Shown here one piece after another: positions 25,731 through 34,775 of a stretch of DNA of 64,000 nt. A program made the translations under genes and the position numbers. Location: positions 5,828,001 to 5,892,000 of the forward strand of contig NZ_CP051685.1 in NCBI RefSeq assembly GCF_012849555.1, in the 5' to 3' direction. Positions within the stretch are counted from its first letter, which is position 1, and each line of letters opens with the position of its first letter. Origin of the DNA: Massilia forsythiae. GTDB taxonomy: Bacteria; Pseudomonadota; Gammaproteobacteria; Burkholderiales; Burkholderiaceae_D. Under the pieces are notes generated by a model. That model was not told the DNA's origin. It worked only from the letters and a program-made list of their open reading frames with translations, and made no database searches.

Positions 25731-26747
25731 TCAAGCCACCCGCCGCACCGACTCGCGTACCACCAGGCTGAGTTCCGGCATCTCCCGCGCCATCTTTTCC
25801 CCGCCGATCATCGCCAGGATCGCCCGTCCCAGGCAGCGGCCGACGTCGAACAGCGGCTGGCGCACCGTGGTCAGCGGCGGCGTCGTGTACATCGAACTGT
25901 GCAGGTCGTCGAAGCCGACCACCGAGACGTCGTCCGGCACGCGGATGTCGCGCCGGTACAGCGCCAGGCGCGCGCCGTAGGCGCTCAGGTCGTTGGCGGC
26001 GAAGATGGCCGAGAAGCGCTGCCCGGACGCCAGCAGCCGTTCCACCGCCGCCAGGCCGCTCGATTCGTCGAAGTCGGCGGGCAGCACCAGTTGCGGCTGT
26101 TCTAGGATGCCGTGGCGCGCCAGCGTGTCGCGGTAGCCGGCCAGGCGCGCCAGCGCGTCGGCATGGTCGGACGGGCCGGTGATGAAGGCGATGTCGCGAT
26201 GGCCGTGCGCCAGCAGGTGCTCGACCGCGTCGCAGGCGCCGCGATAATTATCCAAGCAGAAGCCGTAGGCGCGCGTGCCTTCCAGGCGGCGGCCGAAGGC
26301 GACGATCGGCACCCGCTGCGACAGTTTCAGGATCTGTGCATCCTTCAGGTTGCCGCTCAGGATCACCAGGCCGTCGACGCGGCGCGCGATCAAGAGTTCG
26401 ATGCGCTCGGCCTCTTCGTCGGCATGCCAGTGGCCGGAGACGATCAGCGGCGCGTAGCCGGTGCCCTGCAGGGCGTCGTCGACGCCCGCCAGCGCGTCGG
26501 CGAAGTAGCCGGACACCAGCGACTGGGTCAGCACGCCCACGGTGCGCGAGCTGCCGGTCTTGAGATTGCGCGCCAACACGTTGGGCTTGTAGTTGAGGCG
26601 TTCGATCACGCCTTCGATGGCGCGCCGCTTGTCTTCCGAGACGCGGGCGGTGCCGTTCAGGAAGCGCGACACGGTAGCCGCCGAGACGCCGGCCACCCGA
26701 GCGACCTCGTGGACGGTGACCATCGGCGTACTGGAATCTTTTGTCAT
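25731..26747 (-). CDS. LacI family transcriptional regulator (beta-glucoside island)
   Basis: A 338-residue LacI/GalR regulator. The N-terminal HTH (VTVHEVARVAGVSAATVSRF) and hinge (KPNVLARNLKTGSSRTVGVL) precede the periplasmic-binding-protein-like domain (ERLELL-type contacts, RRVDGLVILSGNL, ALARLAGYRDTL, FAANDLSAYGARLAL, DDVSVVGFDDLHSSMYTTPP). It is divergent from the beta-glucosidase gene, so a sugar or glucoside inducer is likely. GAAA(T/C)CGATTTC palindromes at 26994 and 27101 are its probable operators. The start at MTKDSS lacks a clear SD; an alternative is MVTVHEV, eight codons later. Confidence 0.92.
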   Translation of the reverse strand: MTKDSSTPMVTVHEVARVAGVSAATVSRFLNGTARVSEDKRRAIEGVIERLNYKPNVLARNLKTGSSRTVGVLTQSLVSGYFADALAGVDDALQGTGYAPLIVSGHWHADEEAERIELLIARRVDGLVILSGNLKDAQILKLSQRVPIVAFGRRLEGTRAYGFCLDNYRGACDAVEHLLAHGHRDIAFITGPSDHADALARLAGYRDTLARHGILEQPQLVLPADFDESSGLAAVERLLASGQRFSAIFAANDLSAYGARLALYRRDIRVPDDVSVVGFDDLHSSMYTTPPLTTVRQPLFDVGRCLGRAILAMIGGEKMAREMPELSLVVRESVRRVA

Positions 26748-26993
26748 GCGGGTCGGAGCTGGAAGGCCGGTAGTGGGCGGCGCGGCCGCGATCCTGATAT
26801 GAGTTGTTGGAGCGTATCCCAGTAGACAGGGGGAAGCTAGTGCCGATGCATGGGAAACGGGAGTAAGGCGCGAGGACGCCGCATGGCGAGCCATGCAAGG
26901 ACGAGCAACGCAGCGCCCGTTTGCCAGGCGCGGCAATAGCGACTCCGGGCTACTGGTATAGGCTCCCAGTATAACAGCGGCGCCTTTCATCAG

Positions 26994-27005
26994 GAAACCG
27001 ATTTC
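26994..27005. promoter_or_regulatory. LacI-type operator GAAACCGATTTC
   Basis: One mismatch from the perfect palindrome GAAATCGATTTC found 107 bases away. It lies ~247 bases upstream of the lacI start, suited to autoregulation or to looping with the second site. Confidence 0.55.
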
Positions 27006-27070
27006 ATGGCGAGCAAAGATGATGAACACGACAACGCGCCGCCGTTTCCGACCTTGTGCAAAAAATATGT

Positions 27071-27112
27071 TTGACACGCAATGAAGCATGACGGTACGAT
27101 GAAATCGATTTC
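27071..27112 (+). promoter_or_regulatory. Promoter and LacI-type operator of the beta-glucosidase operon
   Basis: TTGACA at 27071-27076 and TACGAT at 27095-27100 are separated by 18 bases, a good sigma-70 promoter. The perfect palindrome GAAATCGATTTC (27101-27112) abuts the -10 and covers the expected start point, the classical place for repression. Confidence 0.7.
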
Positions 27113-27214
27113 AGGCATCGCGCCCAGCGGCTGCCCGCGCGCGCGCCACCGGCTTACGGCGCGCCGATGCCTGCGCACCCATCCGGGTCCATCCCTTCCA
27201 ACGAACGAACCGAC

Positions 27215-28549
27215 ATGACCGATTCCACCCGCTTCCCTTCCAACTTCGTCTGGGGCGTGGCCACCAGCGCCTTCCAGATCGAAGGCGGCGCCGATGCCGA
27301 CGGCAAGGGTCCCTCGATCTGGGATACCTTTTCGCGCAATTCCGCCAACATCATCGACCACAGCAACGGCGACATCGCCTGCGACCACTACCACCGCTAC
27401 CGCGACGACGTGGCGCTGATGGCTTCGCTGGGGGTGGATGCCTACCGCTTCTCGCTGGCCTGGGCGCGCGTGCAACCCACCGGCAAGGGCGCCTGGAACG
27501 AAGCCGGCTTCGATTTCTACGAACGCCTGCTGGACGCGCTCGATGAAAAGAACATCCGCGCGCACCTGACGCTGTACCACTGGGACTTGCCGCAAGGCCT
27601 GCAGGACGGCGGCGGCTGGCTGTCGCGCGACACCGCGCACCGCTTCGCCGACTATGCGCACGAAGTGGCGCGCCGCTTCGGCAAGCGCGTGGACGCCATC
27701 GCCACCCACAACGAGCCGTGGTGCACCGCCAACCTCGGCTACGGCAATGCCCAGTTCGCGCCGGGCGTGGCCGACAAGAAGCAGGCGATCCAGGTGTCGC
27801 ACCACCTGCTGCTGTCGCACGGCCTGGCGATGCAGTCGATGCGCGCCGCCGCGCCGACGGCCGAACTGGGCATCGTGCTGAACCAGTGGACCGCCGACCC
27901 GGCGACCAGCAGCGCCGCCGACCGCCGCCTGGCCGACCTGGAGTGGGCCAATTCGATCGAATGGTTCATGGACCCGATCTTCAAGGGCCGCTACCCGGAA
28001 CTGTCGCTGCAGGCGCACGGCGCCGACGCGCCGGTGGTGCACGAGGGCGACTTCGCGATCATCGGCCAGCCGCTCGACTTCCTCGGCGTGAATTACTACC
28101 GCCGCGAAGTCATGAGCGCGGAAGTCCCGCCGCGCAAGCCGGAAGGCGGCATGGGCTTCACCGACATGGGCTGGGAAATCTACCCGCAAGGCCTGACCGA
28201 GCTGCTGCTCAAGCTGAAGGAGGAATATCCTTCGCTGCCGCCGGTGTACATCACCGAGAACGGCATGGCCGCGGTCGACGTGCTGGAAGACGGCAAGGTG
28301 GCCGACGCCGTGCGCATCGAGTACGTGCGCACCCACCTGGAAGCGCTGAAGGCGGCGATGGACCAGGGCATCGACGTGCGCGGCTACTTCCTGTGGAGCC
28401 TGATGGATAATTTCGAGTGGAACTCGGGCTACGCCAAGCGTTTCGGCATCGTCCACGTAGACTACGCGACCCTGGAGCGCACGCCCAAGGACAGCGCGCT
28501 GTGGTACCGCGACTTCATCGCCGGCCAGCGCCAGCGCAAGGCCGCATAA
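27215..28549 (+). CDS. Beta-glucosidase, glycoside hydrolase family 1
   Basis: A 444-residue GH1 enzyme hydrolysing cellobiose or aryl-beta-glucosides in the cytoplasm. It begins FPSNFVWGVATSAFQIEGG (substrate Gln). The acid/base Glu is in ATHNEPWCTA and the nucleophile Glu in VYITENGMAAVD; the aglycone-side SLMDNFEWNSGYAKRFGIVH is also present. No signal peptide. The MTDSTRFP start is chosen because it gives the normal short N-terminus. It leads the bglA-type-glk-permease operon under the LacI-type operator. Confidence 0.95.
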   Translation: MTDSTRFPSNFVWGVATSAFQIEGGADADGKGPSIWDTFSRNSANIIDHSNGDIACDHYHRYRDDVALMASLGVDAYRFSLAWARVQPTGKGAWNEAGFDFYERLLDALDEKNIRAHLTLYHWDLPQGLQDGGGWLSRDTAHRFADYAHEVARRFGKRVDAIATHNEPWCTANLGYGNAQFAPGVADKKQAIQVSHHLLLSHGLAMQSMRAAAPTAELGIVLNQWTADPATSSAADRRLADLEWANSIEWFMDPIFKGRYPELSLQAHGADAPVVHEGDFAIIGQPLDFLGVNYYRREVMSAEVPPRKPEGGMGFTDMGWEIYPQGLTELLLKLKEEYPSLPPVYITENGMAAVDVLEDGKVADAVRIEYVRTHLEALKAAMDQGIDVRGYFLWSLMDNFEWNSGYAKRFGIVHVDYATLERTPKDSALWYRDFIAGQRQRKAA

Positions 28550-28582
28550 TAAGCAACACCAGGAAGCAACAGGAGACACAGC

Positions 28583-29686
28583 ATGATCGCAACATCCCAT
28601 CAGCACGGCGGCGCGCGCCTGCTGGCCGACATCGGCGGCACCAATGCGCGCTTCGCCCTGGAGCGCGGTCCCGGCCGCATCGAGGACATCGCCACCCTGC
28701 CCTGCGCCAACCATCCGCGCCTGGTGGACGCGGTGCGCGCCTATCTCGGCGCGCGCGCGGGGGCGGACCGGGTGCGCCACGCGGTGATCGCCATCGCCAA
28801 TCCGGTCGAGGGCGACTTCGTCAAGATGACCAACCACCATTGGGAATTCTCGATCCGCCAGGCGCGCGAGGAACTCGGCCTGGACACGCTGCTGGTGGTG
28901 AACGACTTCGCGGCGCTGGCGATGTCGGTGCCGGAACTGCCGGCCTCGGACCTGATGCAGGTGGGCGGCACGCTCGTCCCCGCGGACGAAGCGGGCAAGG
29001 CCGATGGCGTGATCGGCCTGGTCGGCGCCGGCACCGGCCTGGGCGTGGCCGGCCTGATCCCGGCGCACGGCCGCTGGACCGTGCTGCAGAGCGAAGGCGG
29101 GCACGTGGCGTTCTCGCCGTCCAACGCGCGCGAGCAGGACATCCTGGCGTGGTGCTGGCAGCGCTACCCGCACGTGTCGGCCGAGCGCCTGGTGTCCGGC
29201 CCCGGCCTGTCGCTGATCCACGAGGCATTGTCGGCGCTGGCCGGCGCGCCGGCGGCGCCGCTGGACCCGGCCGTGGTGGTCGAGCGCGCGCTGGAAGACA
29301 ACGATCCGCTCTGCACGCAAGTGCTGGAAATCTTTTGCGGCATGCTGGGCACGGTGGCCGCCAACGTCGCCGTCACGTTGTGCGCGCGCGGCGGCATCTA
29401 CATCGGCGGCGGCGTGGTGCCGCGCCTGGGCGACTGGTTCGCGCGCTCGCCGTTCCGCGCCCACTTCGAGAACAAGGGCCGCTTCAGCGCCTTTGCCGCG
29501 CGCATCCCGTGCTTCGTGATCCGCGCACCCTACCCGGCCCTGGCCGGCGCCGCCGCCATGCTGGAGCAGCACCTGGCCGACGCCGGCGCCGCTGCCGGCG
29601 CCGGAGCCCGTGACGGCACGGCGCCGCAGCACGCCAACGGCCACGCCGTCCTGGCCGGCACGGAGGCACGCCATGCGCACGCCTGA
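28583..29686 (+). CDS. glk: Glucokinase
   Basis: A 367-residue ATP-dependent glucokinase of the Glk (ROK-distant, proteobacterial) family. LLADIGGTNARFALERG is the phosphate loop; IANPVEGDFVKMTNHHWEFS and VVNDFAALAMSVP contain glucose contacts with the catalytic Asp; GLVGAGTGLGVAGL and QSEGGHVAFSP follow. An Ala/Gly-rich tail of ~30 residues after the conserved C-terminus is unusual. It phosphorylates glucose released by the upstream beta-glucosidase. Spacing is 33 bases after that gene, with AGGAGACACAGC as SD. It overlaps the permease by 14 bases. Confidence 0.94.
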   Translation: MIATSHQHGGARLLADIGGTNARFALERGPGRIEDIATLPCANHPRLVDAVRAYLGARAGADRVRHAVIAIANPVEGDFVKMTNHHWEFSIRQAREELGLDTLLVVNDFAALAMSVPELPASDLMQVGGTLVPADEAGKADGVIGLVGAGTGLGVAGLIPAHGRWTVLQSEGGHVAFSPSNAREQDILAWCWQRYPHVSAERLVSGPGLSLIHEALSALAGAPAAPLDPAVVVERALEDNDPLCTQVLEIFCGMLGTVAANVAVTLCARGGIYIGGGVVPRLGDWFARSPFRAHFENKGRFSAFAARIPCFVIRAPYPALAGAAAMLEQHLADAGAAAGAGARDGTAPQHANGHAVLAGTEARHAHA

Positions 29687-31073
29687 GGCGGCCGTGCCGG
29701 CCAGGCGCGCGCAGGCGCCGCTGCGCCACCCGCTGCTGTGGGTGCCGACCGGCTACTTCACGATGGCGCTGGGCTACATGATGCTGACCAGCGTTACCGC
29801 CATCATGTTCAAGAACCTGGGCATGAACAACGGCGATGCCGCCGCCTATTCCAGCATGCTGATCCTGGCGTACACCATCAAGCCGGTGTTCGCGCCGATC
29901 GTCGAGATGTACCGCACCAAGAAGTTCTTCGTGCTGTGCACCCAGGTGCTGGTCGGCCTGGGCTTCGCCGGCGCCGCGCTGGCGATGAACATGCCGAACT
30001 ACATGACGGTGCTGCTGCCGCTGTTCTGGGCCATGTCCTTCCTCGGCGCCACCCAGGACATCGCCAGCGACGGCGTGTACGTGACCTCGCTCGATATCCG
30101 CACCCAGTCGCTGTATTGCGGCGTGCAGAGCCTGTCGTGGAACGTCGGCCCGATCGTGGCCTCCGGCCTGCTGGTCTACGTGAGCGGCAAGCTGCACACC
30201 GAGGTGTTCCACCACGATCCGAAAGCCTTCGGCCCGGAATGGATGGACGCCTGGCGCGTGGTGTTCTTCATCGTCGCCGCCGTCATCGTGCTGATGGCGC
30301 TGTGGCACGCGCGCGTGATGCCGGAAGGCGCGCGCGCCGAGAACACCCCGACCAACCTGCGCGGCGCCTGGGACATCCTGTGGGATTCCTTCGTCACCTT
30401 CTTCCAGAAGCGCGACGTGTGGAAGATGATCGCCTTCGCCTTCTTGTTCCGCACCAGTATCGGCCTGCTGGAAAAGATCGGGCCGTTCTTCATGGTCGAC
30501 GGCGCCGCCAAGGGCGGCCTCGGCATGTCCAACGAACAGCTGGGCATCGTGTACGGCACCTACGGCCTGGCGGCGGTGCTGCTCGGCTCGCTGCTGGGCG
30601 GCTGGTTCGTGGCGCGGCGCGGCCTCAAGCGCGTGCTGTTCGTGCTGTGCTGCGCGGTGAATATCCCGAACCTGACCTTCCTGGCGCTGGCGCTGACGCT
30701 GCCGTCGAGCGTGCTGGCGATCAGCGCCGGCGTGGTGATCGAAAAGTTCTTCTACGGCTTCGGCGCGGTCGGCTTCATGATCTACCTGATGCAGCAGCTG
30801 GCGCCGGGCAAGTACGCCACCACCCACTATGCCTTCGGCACCGGCCTGATGGGACTGTGCAACATGGTGACCGGCGTGGTCAGCGGCCACCTGCAGGAAA
30901 TGATGGGCTACGTCGGCTACTTCGCCTTCGTCATGGCGGCCACCGTGCCGTCGTTCCTGGCGACCTGGTTCGCGCCCTTCCACCACGACGACGGCGCCGG
31001 CCCGGCATCCGGCCCGCCGGACCGCATCCTGGAAGACCCGACCCACGAGACCGCGGTGCACAAGCCGGCTTGA
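29673..31073 (+). CDS. MFS permease of the beta-glucoside operon
   Basis: A 466-residue major facilitator protein with 12 likely membrane helices, resembling the AmpG/PAT and sugar-permease branches (GATQDIASDGVYVTSL is typical of AmpG-like proteins). It starts inside glk with CGGAGG upstream, so translation is coupled. In this context it probably imports glucose, cellobiose or another beta-glucoside; a muropeptide-type substrate is an alternative suggested by the AmpG-like motif. A strong terminator follows. Confidence 0.82.
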   Translation: MRTPEAAVPARRAQAPLRHPLLWVPTGYFTMALGYMMLTSVTAIMFKNLGMNNGDAAAYSSMLILAYTIKPVFAPIVEMYRTKKFFVLCTQVLVGLGFAGAALAMNMPNYMTVLLPLFWAMSFLGATQDIASDGVYVTSLDIRTQSLYCGVQSLSWNVGPIVASGLLVYVSGKLHTEVFHHDPKAFGPEWMDAWRVVFFIVAAVIVLMALWHARVMPEGARAENTPTNLRGAWDILWDSFVTFFQKRDVWKMIAFAFLFRTSIGLLEKIGPFFMVDGAAKGGLGMSNEQLGIVYGTYGLAAVLLGSLLGGWFVARRGLKRVLFVLCCAVNIPNLTFLALALTLPSSVLAISAGVVIEKFFYGFGAVGFMIYLMQQLAPGKYATTHYAFGTGLMGLCNMVTGVVSGHLQEMMGYVGYFAFVMAATVPSFLATWFAPFHHDDGAGPASGPPDRILEDPTHETAVHKPA

Positions 31074-31090
31074 GCACGCGGCACGAACGT

Positions 31091-31122
31091 AAAAAAACCA
31101 CTGCGGACGCAGTGGTTTTTTT
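31091..31122. terminator. Bidirectional intrinsic terminator
   Basis: CCACTGC (31097-31103) pairs with GCAGTGG (31108-31114) and is flanked by AAAAAA on the left and TTTTTTTT on the right, so it works for both the permease (+) and pepA (-) transcripts. Confidence 0.9.
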
Positions 31123-31167
31123 TCGCCAGTCCGCGCCGGCATGCCGGCGCGGCCGCTGTTCTATCCA

Positions 31168-32025
31168 TCAGGCCTGCTTGCGGCGGCGGCGCGCGGCGCC
31201 CACGCCCAGCAGGCCCAGGCCGACCAGGGCCAGCGAGGCCGGTTCCGGCACCGGGTTCGGCACGGCGTCGAAGGCCACGTCGAGCGAGCCGTTGATGAGC
31301 TGGGTGCCGCTCGGGGTGAAGTTGTTCAGGTGACCGGACTGGAACGACAGGCTGTAGAACGGATTCGGCGCGATGAAGAAATCCTTACCGGCGGCGGTCA
31401 GGGTCAGCGAGGTCTGCGAACCGAAGCTGCCGCAGTTGATGCCGTTGGGGCCGCAGGTGCTCAGGTTCGGGTTCAGGTTGCCTTCGCCCGACAGCGGGCT
31501 GCCGGTGGCCAGCAGGATGTCGTTGCCGGTGCCGGCCAGGCCGAACTGGCCGCTACCGCTGGTCGGGTTGGCGCTCACCTCGGTGTCGACGCCGCGGTCC
31601 AGGTACAGGCCCAGCGTGCCGGTGCCCGGCAGGAAATTGAAGGTGGTGGCGCCGTTGTTGGTGGAATAGGTGCCGGACGCGCTGTACAGCGCGTACAGGC
31701 CGTAGTCGGTGCCGAGGCCGGTTGTACGCGCGTTCAGCGCCGTGTTGCCATTGTTGCCCACAAACTGGCCGGCGTTCCAGTACAACGACACGTTGAAGGT
31801 ACCGTTGGTATTGAAGGTGGCGATCTCGGTGTAGTTGCCGGTGATCTTGTCGGCGTTGAACGACCGCGTGACGGTCGGGCCGTACGGGGTCACCGTGAAC
31901 TGGTTGAACGGGGCCGGGCTGGCCGCTGCATCGGCAAACGGATTGAAGGTATCGGCACTGGCATTGGCAGCGAACAGGGCTGCCAGCGAGCATGCCAGAA
32001 TGGTTTTCGACACGACTTTCATCAT
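31168..32025 (-). CDS. pepA: Flocculation-associated PEP-CTERM protein PepA
   Basis: A 285-residue exported protein. A signal peptide (TILACSLAALFAANASA) precedes a beta-rich body: FNADKITGNYTEIATFN, GTFNVSLYWNAGQFVGNNG, LGTDYGLYALYSASGTY. It ends with the PEP-CTERM sorting signal: VPEPASLALVGLGLLGVGAA then RRRRKQA. This is the pattern of the PepA protein needed for floc formation in Zoogloea. It would be cleaved and released or anchored by an exosortase encoded elsewhere. The ATG at 32025 has GGAGAG five bases upstream; a second ATG follows directly. Confidence 0.88.
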   Translation of the reverse strand: MMKVVSKTILACSLAALFAANASADTFNPFADAAASPAPFNQFTVTPYGPTVTRSFNADKITGNYTEIATFNTNGTFNVSLYWNAGQFVGNNGNTALNARTTGLGTDYGLYALYSASGTYSTNNGATTFNFLPGTGTLGLYLDRGVDTEVSANPTSGSGQFGLAGTGNDILLATGSPLSGEGNLNPNLSTCGPNGINCGSFGSQTSLTLTAAGKDFFIAPNPFYSLSFQSGHLNNFTPSGTQLINGSLDVAFDAVPNPVPEPASLALVGLGLLGVGAARRRRKQA

Positions 32026-32572
32026 TCTCTCCAAGGGTGAATCATGGTGTAGGGGGGCGACTAATCGAAAATCATTATGCCAGAGAATATTTCAAAAATT
32101 TTTACTTATTGTATTTATCGCAGCGTATTTGAAATCGTGTGTATAAATAATCCGACACGATCGAGGCAAGCCTCATTTAACCCAATCCATTTATAATTCC
32201 ATATGGAAATTTTATTTATCGGCCTATTATGCATTCTTCATATTCTGAGGTAATGGTGCGGATCGATCGATCTGTCCGCGACCGACCGAACGTCAGAAAG
32301 CCGCTTATAAACAAGTAGTTACCAAAAACAACGGGAATGGCATTTCATGAAATGATGGCGAATCGATATCCTCGGATTTACCCTTGACGCATGGACCGGA
32401 TGCAAATGGATTACCGTTATCCATGCATGGAAAGCGTTAATCCGGATTATCTTTTTCCTTCATGGGAATCACGCCGCGCTTTTATTCAAGCCATCACATA
32501 TATTGCCCAATTGAATTACCTGATAAAGCGATGCCGGGACATTCCATTTCCCGATCGGATACGGACCGGTAT
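32026..32572. other. 547-base AT-rich intergenic region upstream of pepA
   Basis: The most AT-rich stretch of the window. Apart from the weak promoter-like match at 32067-32082 and a small GAGGC/GCCTC hairpin at 32163-32174, nothing was recognised. An open frame at 32391-32657 runs into the TonB receptor gene and looks accidental. Confidence 0.5.
32067..32082 (-). promoter_or_regulatory. Degenerate sigma-54-like promoter of pepA
   Basis: On the minus strand TGGCATAATGATTTTC has a perfect -24 TGGCA block but lacks the -12 GC. It lies ~45 bases before the pepA start. In Zoogloea, PEP-CTERM genes depend on RpoN and the PrsK/PrsR pair, which is why it is noted. Confidence 0.25.
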
Positions 32573-34771
32573 CTACAAGGATTGCTCCCATACCAGCCGC
32601 CAGGTCGTATGCGTGCGAAACACCGTCGTGCTCACGAGCGCACTGTCTCCCTGGTAGGCCAGCCGCTCGCGCACGTCCCGGTGCAGCAGGTCGGCTACCG
32701 ACAGCCGCAGCCGCGACCTGGCGTCGCGCTTCCACAGCGCGACCAGGTCGAGCCGGCGCGTGGCGGCGTCGTCGCTGAAGAACAGCGCCCCCGAGCGGCT
32801 GGCCACGCGGCCGCGATAGGTATAGGTGGCGCCCAGGTCGAGGCGCCGCGCCGACGCGTAATCCAGGCCCAGGTTGCCGCTCCAGGCCGGCTGGCCCTCG
32901 ATGCGGTTGCCGGGTTGCGGCAGGCTGTCGACGTGCGACCAGTTGCGCGCCAGGTTGACGCGCCCCGACAGCGCGCCGCGCGTGGCCTTGCCCTCGAACT
33001 CGATGCCGCGCACGGTGGCGCCGCCCTGGTTGTCCGGCGTGGCGATCCACACGCCGTTGCTGCGGTAGATGCGCACCAGGGTGATGTCGCGGATGCGCTT
33101 GTGGAAGGCGCTGACGCTCAGCATGCCGTCCTTGCCGACGCTGCGTTCCCAGGCCAGGTCGATGCCGAGCGCCAGTTCCGGGCGCAGGTTGGGATTGCCC
33201 TGCTGGTCCGGGTTGGTGGCGCTGTTGTTGTTGTCGACCGTATAGCGGCGCGGCATCAGCCGGCTGATCTCGGGCGCCTTGTAGGTGCGGCTCACGGCGA
33301 AGCGAAAACCGTCGCGCGGTTCGTCGCCACTGCCGCCGCCATCGTCGCCGTCATCGCCCCGGGCGCCATCCGGGCGCCGCGGCTTGAACAGCACCTGCAG
33401 GATCGGGCTCCAGGCGCCGGCATGCACGTCGACCGCGGCATGCGCATTGCCCGCGCCGCTGGTGCGCAGGTCTTCGCGGCGCAGGCCGGCGTAGGCCGAC
33501 CAGGCGTCGTCGATGTCCCATTCGTCCTGGACGAACAGGGCGGCGCGCACCACCCTGGCGCGGTAATCCTCGTCGCTGGCCAGCAGCAGCGCGCCGCCGG
33601 CGTCGGTCTGGCGCTCGCGCCGGTATTCGCTGCGCGCCTTGCGCCCGGCTTCCCAGCCGGCCGCCAGCATGTGGCTGCGCCACAAGGGGCGGCGCCAGCT
33701 GCCGCTGAAGGTCCACTCGCGCTCGACCGGCCCGGAGGCGACGCGGTGGGTCGCCAGCAACGCATCGCTGGCATCCATGCCGCGGTACAGGAAGTCGGCG
33801 TCGCGCGCAGTATGAAAGCCGGACAGCTTGGCGGCCAGGCGCGCGCCGCCGTCCAGCTTGCGGGTCCAGGCCAGGTCGGCATACGCGTGCAGCGGGCGCG
33901 TCTCGTAGCGTTGCGCGGCGCGGGGAAAGGCGGTCGGGCTGCCGATCTCGGTGGTTTCGCTCTGGCGCATGGCGTTGTGGATGTGGCGCCAGCGTACATA
34001 GGCTTGCGCGGCCAGCGTGTCGCGCGCGTCCGCCTGCCAGGACAGGCGCGGCGCCAGTTCCAGCAGGTCGTCGACCTGGTGGTCGAACCACGCGGTGCGG
34101 CGCAGCAGCGCCGGCATCGCGCCCTCCTCGGTGACGAGCGCCGTGACCGGGTTCTGGGTGCGCCTGAGCGTGGCCGCCAGCGTGTACGCCAGCGCGCCGC
34201 GGCGGCCGTCGTGCTGCACTGTCAATTGCGGCGCCGCGCTACCATCCACGAAGGCGCTGCCCGCCTTGACTTCATCGGCGGCGGCGCCCCCGGCCGGGCC
34301 GGCGCGGCGCAGGATCACGTTGATGGTGCCGGCCACCGCCTGGCCGCTGGTCTCGGCGGTGGCCACGCGCCCGATCTCGATTCTCTCGACCATGTCCGGC
34401 GTCAGCGATTCCAGCGCGAAGCCGCTCGGGGCCGGCACGCCGTTCAGCAGGATCGCCACGTAGCCGCTGCCCATGCCGCGCATGCGGATCGCCGGCGCCT
34501 TGCCGGGACTGGCGTCCAGGGTGATGCCGGGCTGGCGCTTGAGCACGTCGGCCAGCGTGGCGTCGCCGTGGCGCAGGAGTTCGTCGCGCCGCACCACGAT
34601 GGCGGTGGTGGTCGATTGCAGGCGCTGGGCGTCGGCGCCGGCGCTGACCACGACCTGCTGGACCGGCTGCGCGCCGGCCTGGGATGCGGGATCGGGCGCG
34701 GACTGGCCCAGCGCACAGGCGTGCGCCGCCAGCAGCAGCGCGCCGGCGCTGCCGTTTCGGATGGTCTGCAT
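32573..34771 (-). CDS. TonB-dependent outer-membrane receptor
   Basis: A 732-residue receptor. A signal peptide (GSAGALLLAAHACALGQSA) precedes the plug domain (residues ~45-160; RRDELLRHGDATLADVLKRQ, PAIRMRGMGSGYVAILLNGV), and then the 22-strand barrel begins. Late barrel features include RFAVSRTYKAPEISRLMP and NPNLRPELALGID, a motif common in siderophore/vitamin receptors. It ends with aromatic-rich TTWRLVWEQSL. The ligand is unknown. It is the third gene of the blaI operon, starting four bases after the M56/M23 stop, so it is probably controlled by BlaI. Confidence 0.9.
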   Translation of the reverse strand: MQTIRNGSAGALLLAAHACALGQSAPDPASQAGAQPVQQVVVSAGADAQRLQSTTTAIVVRRDELLRHGDATLADVLKRQPGITLDASPGKAPAIRMRGMGSGYVAILLNGVPAPSGFALESLTPDMVERIEIGRVATAETSGQAVAGTINVILRRAGPAGGAAADEVKAGSAFVDGSAAPQLTVQHDGRRGALAYTLAATLRRTQNPVTALVTEEGAMPALLRRTAWFDHQVDDLLELAPRLSWQADARDTLAAQAYVRWRHIHNAMRQSETTEIGSPTAFPRAAQRYETRPLHAYADLAWTRKLDGGARLAAKLSGFHTARDADFLYRGMDASDALLATHRVASGPVEREWTFSGSWRRPLWRSHMLAAGWEAGRKARSEYRRERQTDAGGALLLASDEDYRARVVRAALFVQDEWDIDDAWSAYAGLRREDLRTSGAGNAHAAVDVHAGAWSPILQVLFKPRRPDGARGDDGDDGGGSGDEPRDGFRFAVSRTYKAPEISRLMPRRYTVDNNNSATNPDQQGNPNLRPELALGIDLAWERSVGKDGMLSVSAFHKRIRDITLVRIYRSNGVWIATPDNQGGATVRGIEFEGKATRGALSGRVNLARNWSHVDSLPQPGNRIEGQPAWSGNLGLDYASARRLDLGATYTYRGRVASRSGALFFSDDAATRRLDLVALWKRDARSRLRLSVADLLHRDVRERLAYQGDSALVSTTVFRTHTTWRLVWEQSL

Positions 34772-34775
34772 GGCA

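Larger units (their letters stand above)
26748..27214. other. 467-base divergent control region of lacI and beta-glucosidase genes
   Basis: Holds the two operators and the promoter described separately. No convincing small gene was seen; apparent in-frame extensions of both flanking genes into this region have no family similarity. Confidence 0.6.

Noticed and set aside
32391..32657. 88-codon plus-strand frame in the AT-rich region upstream of pepA
   Set aside because: Ends inside the TonB receptor gene on the other strand, with no SD or recognisable family.
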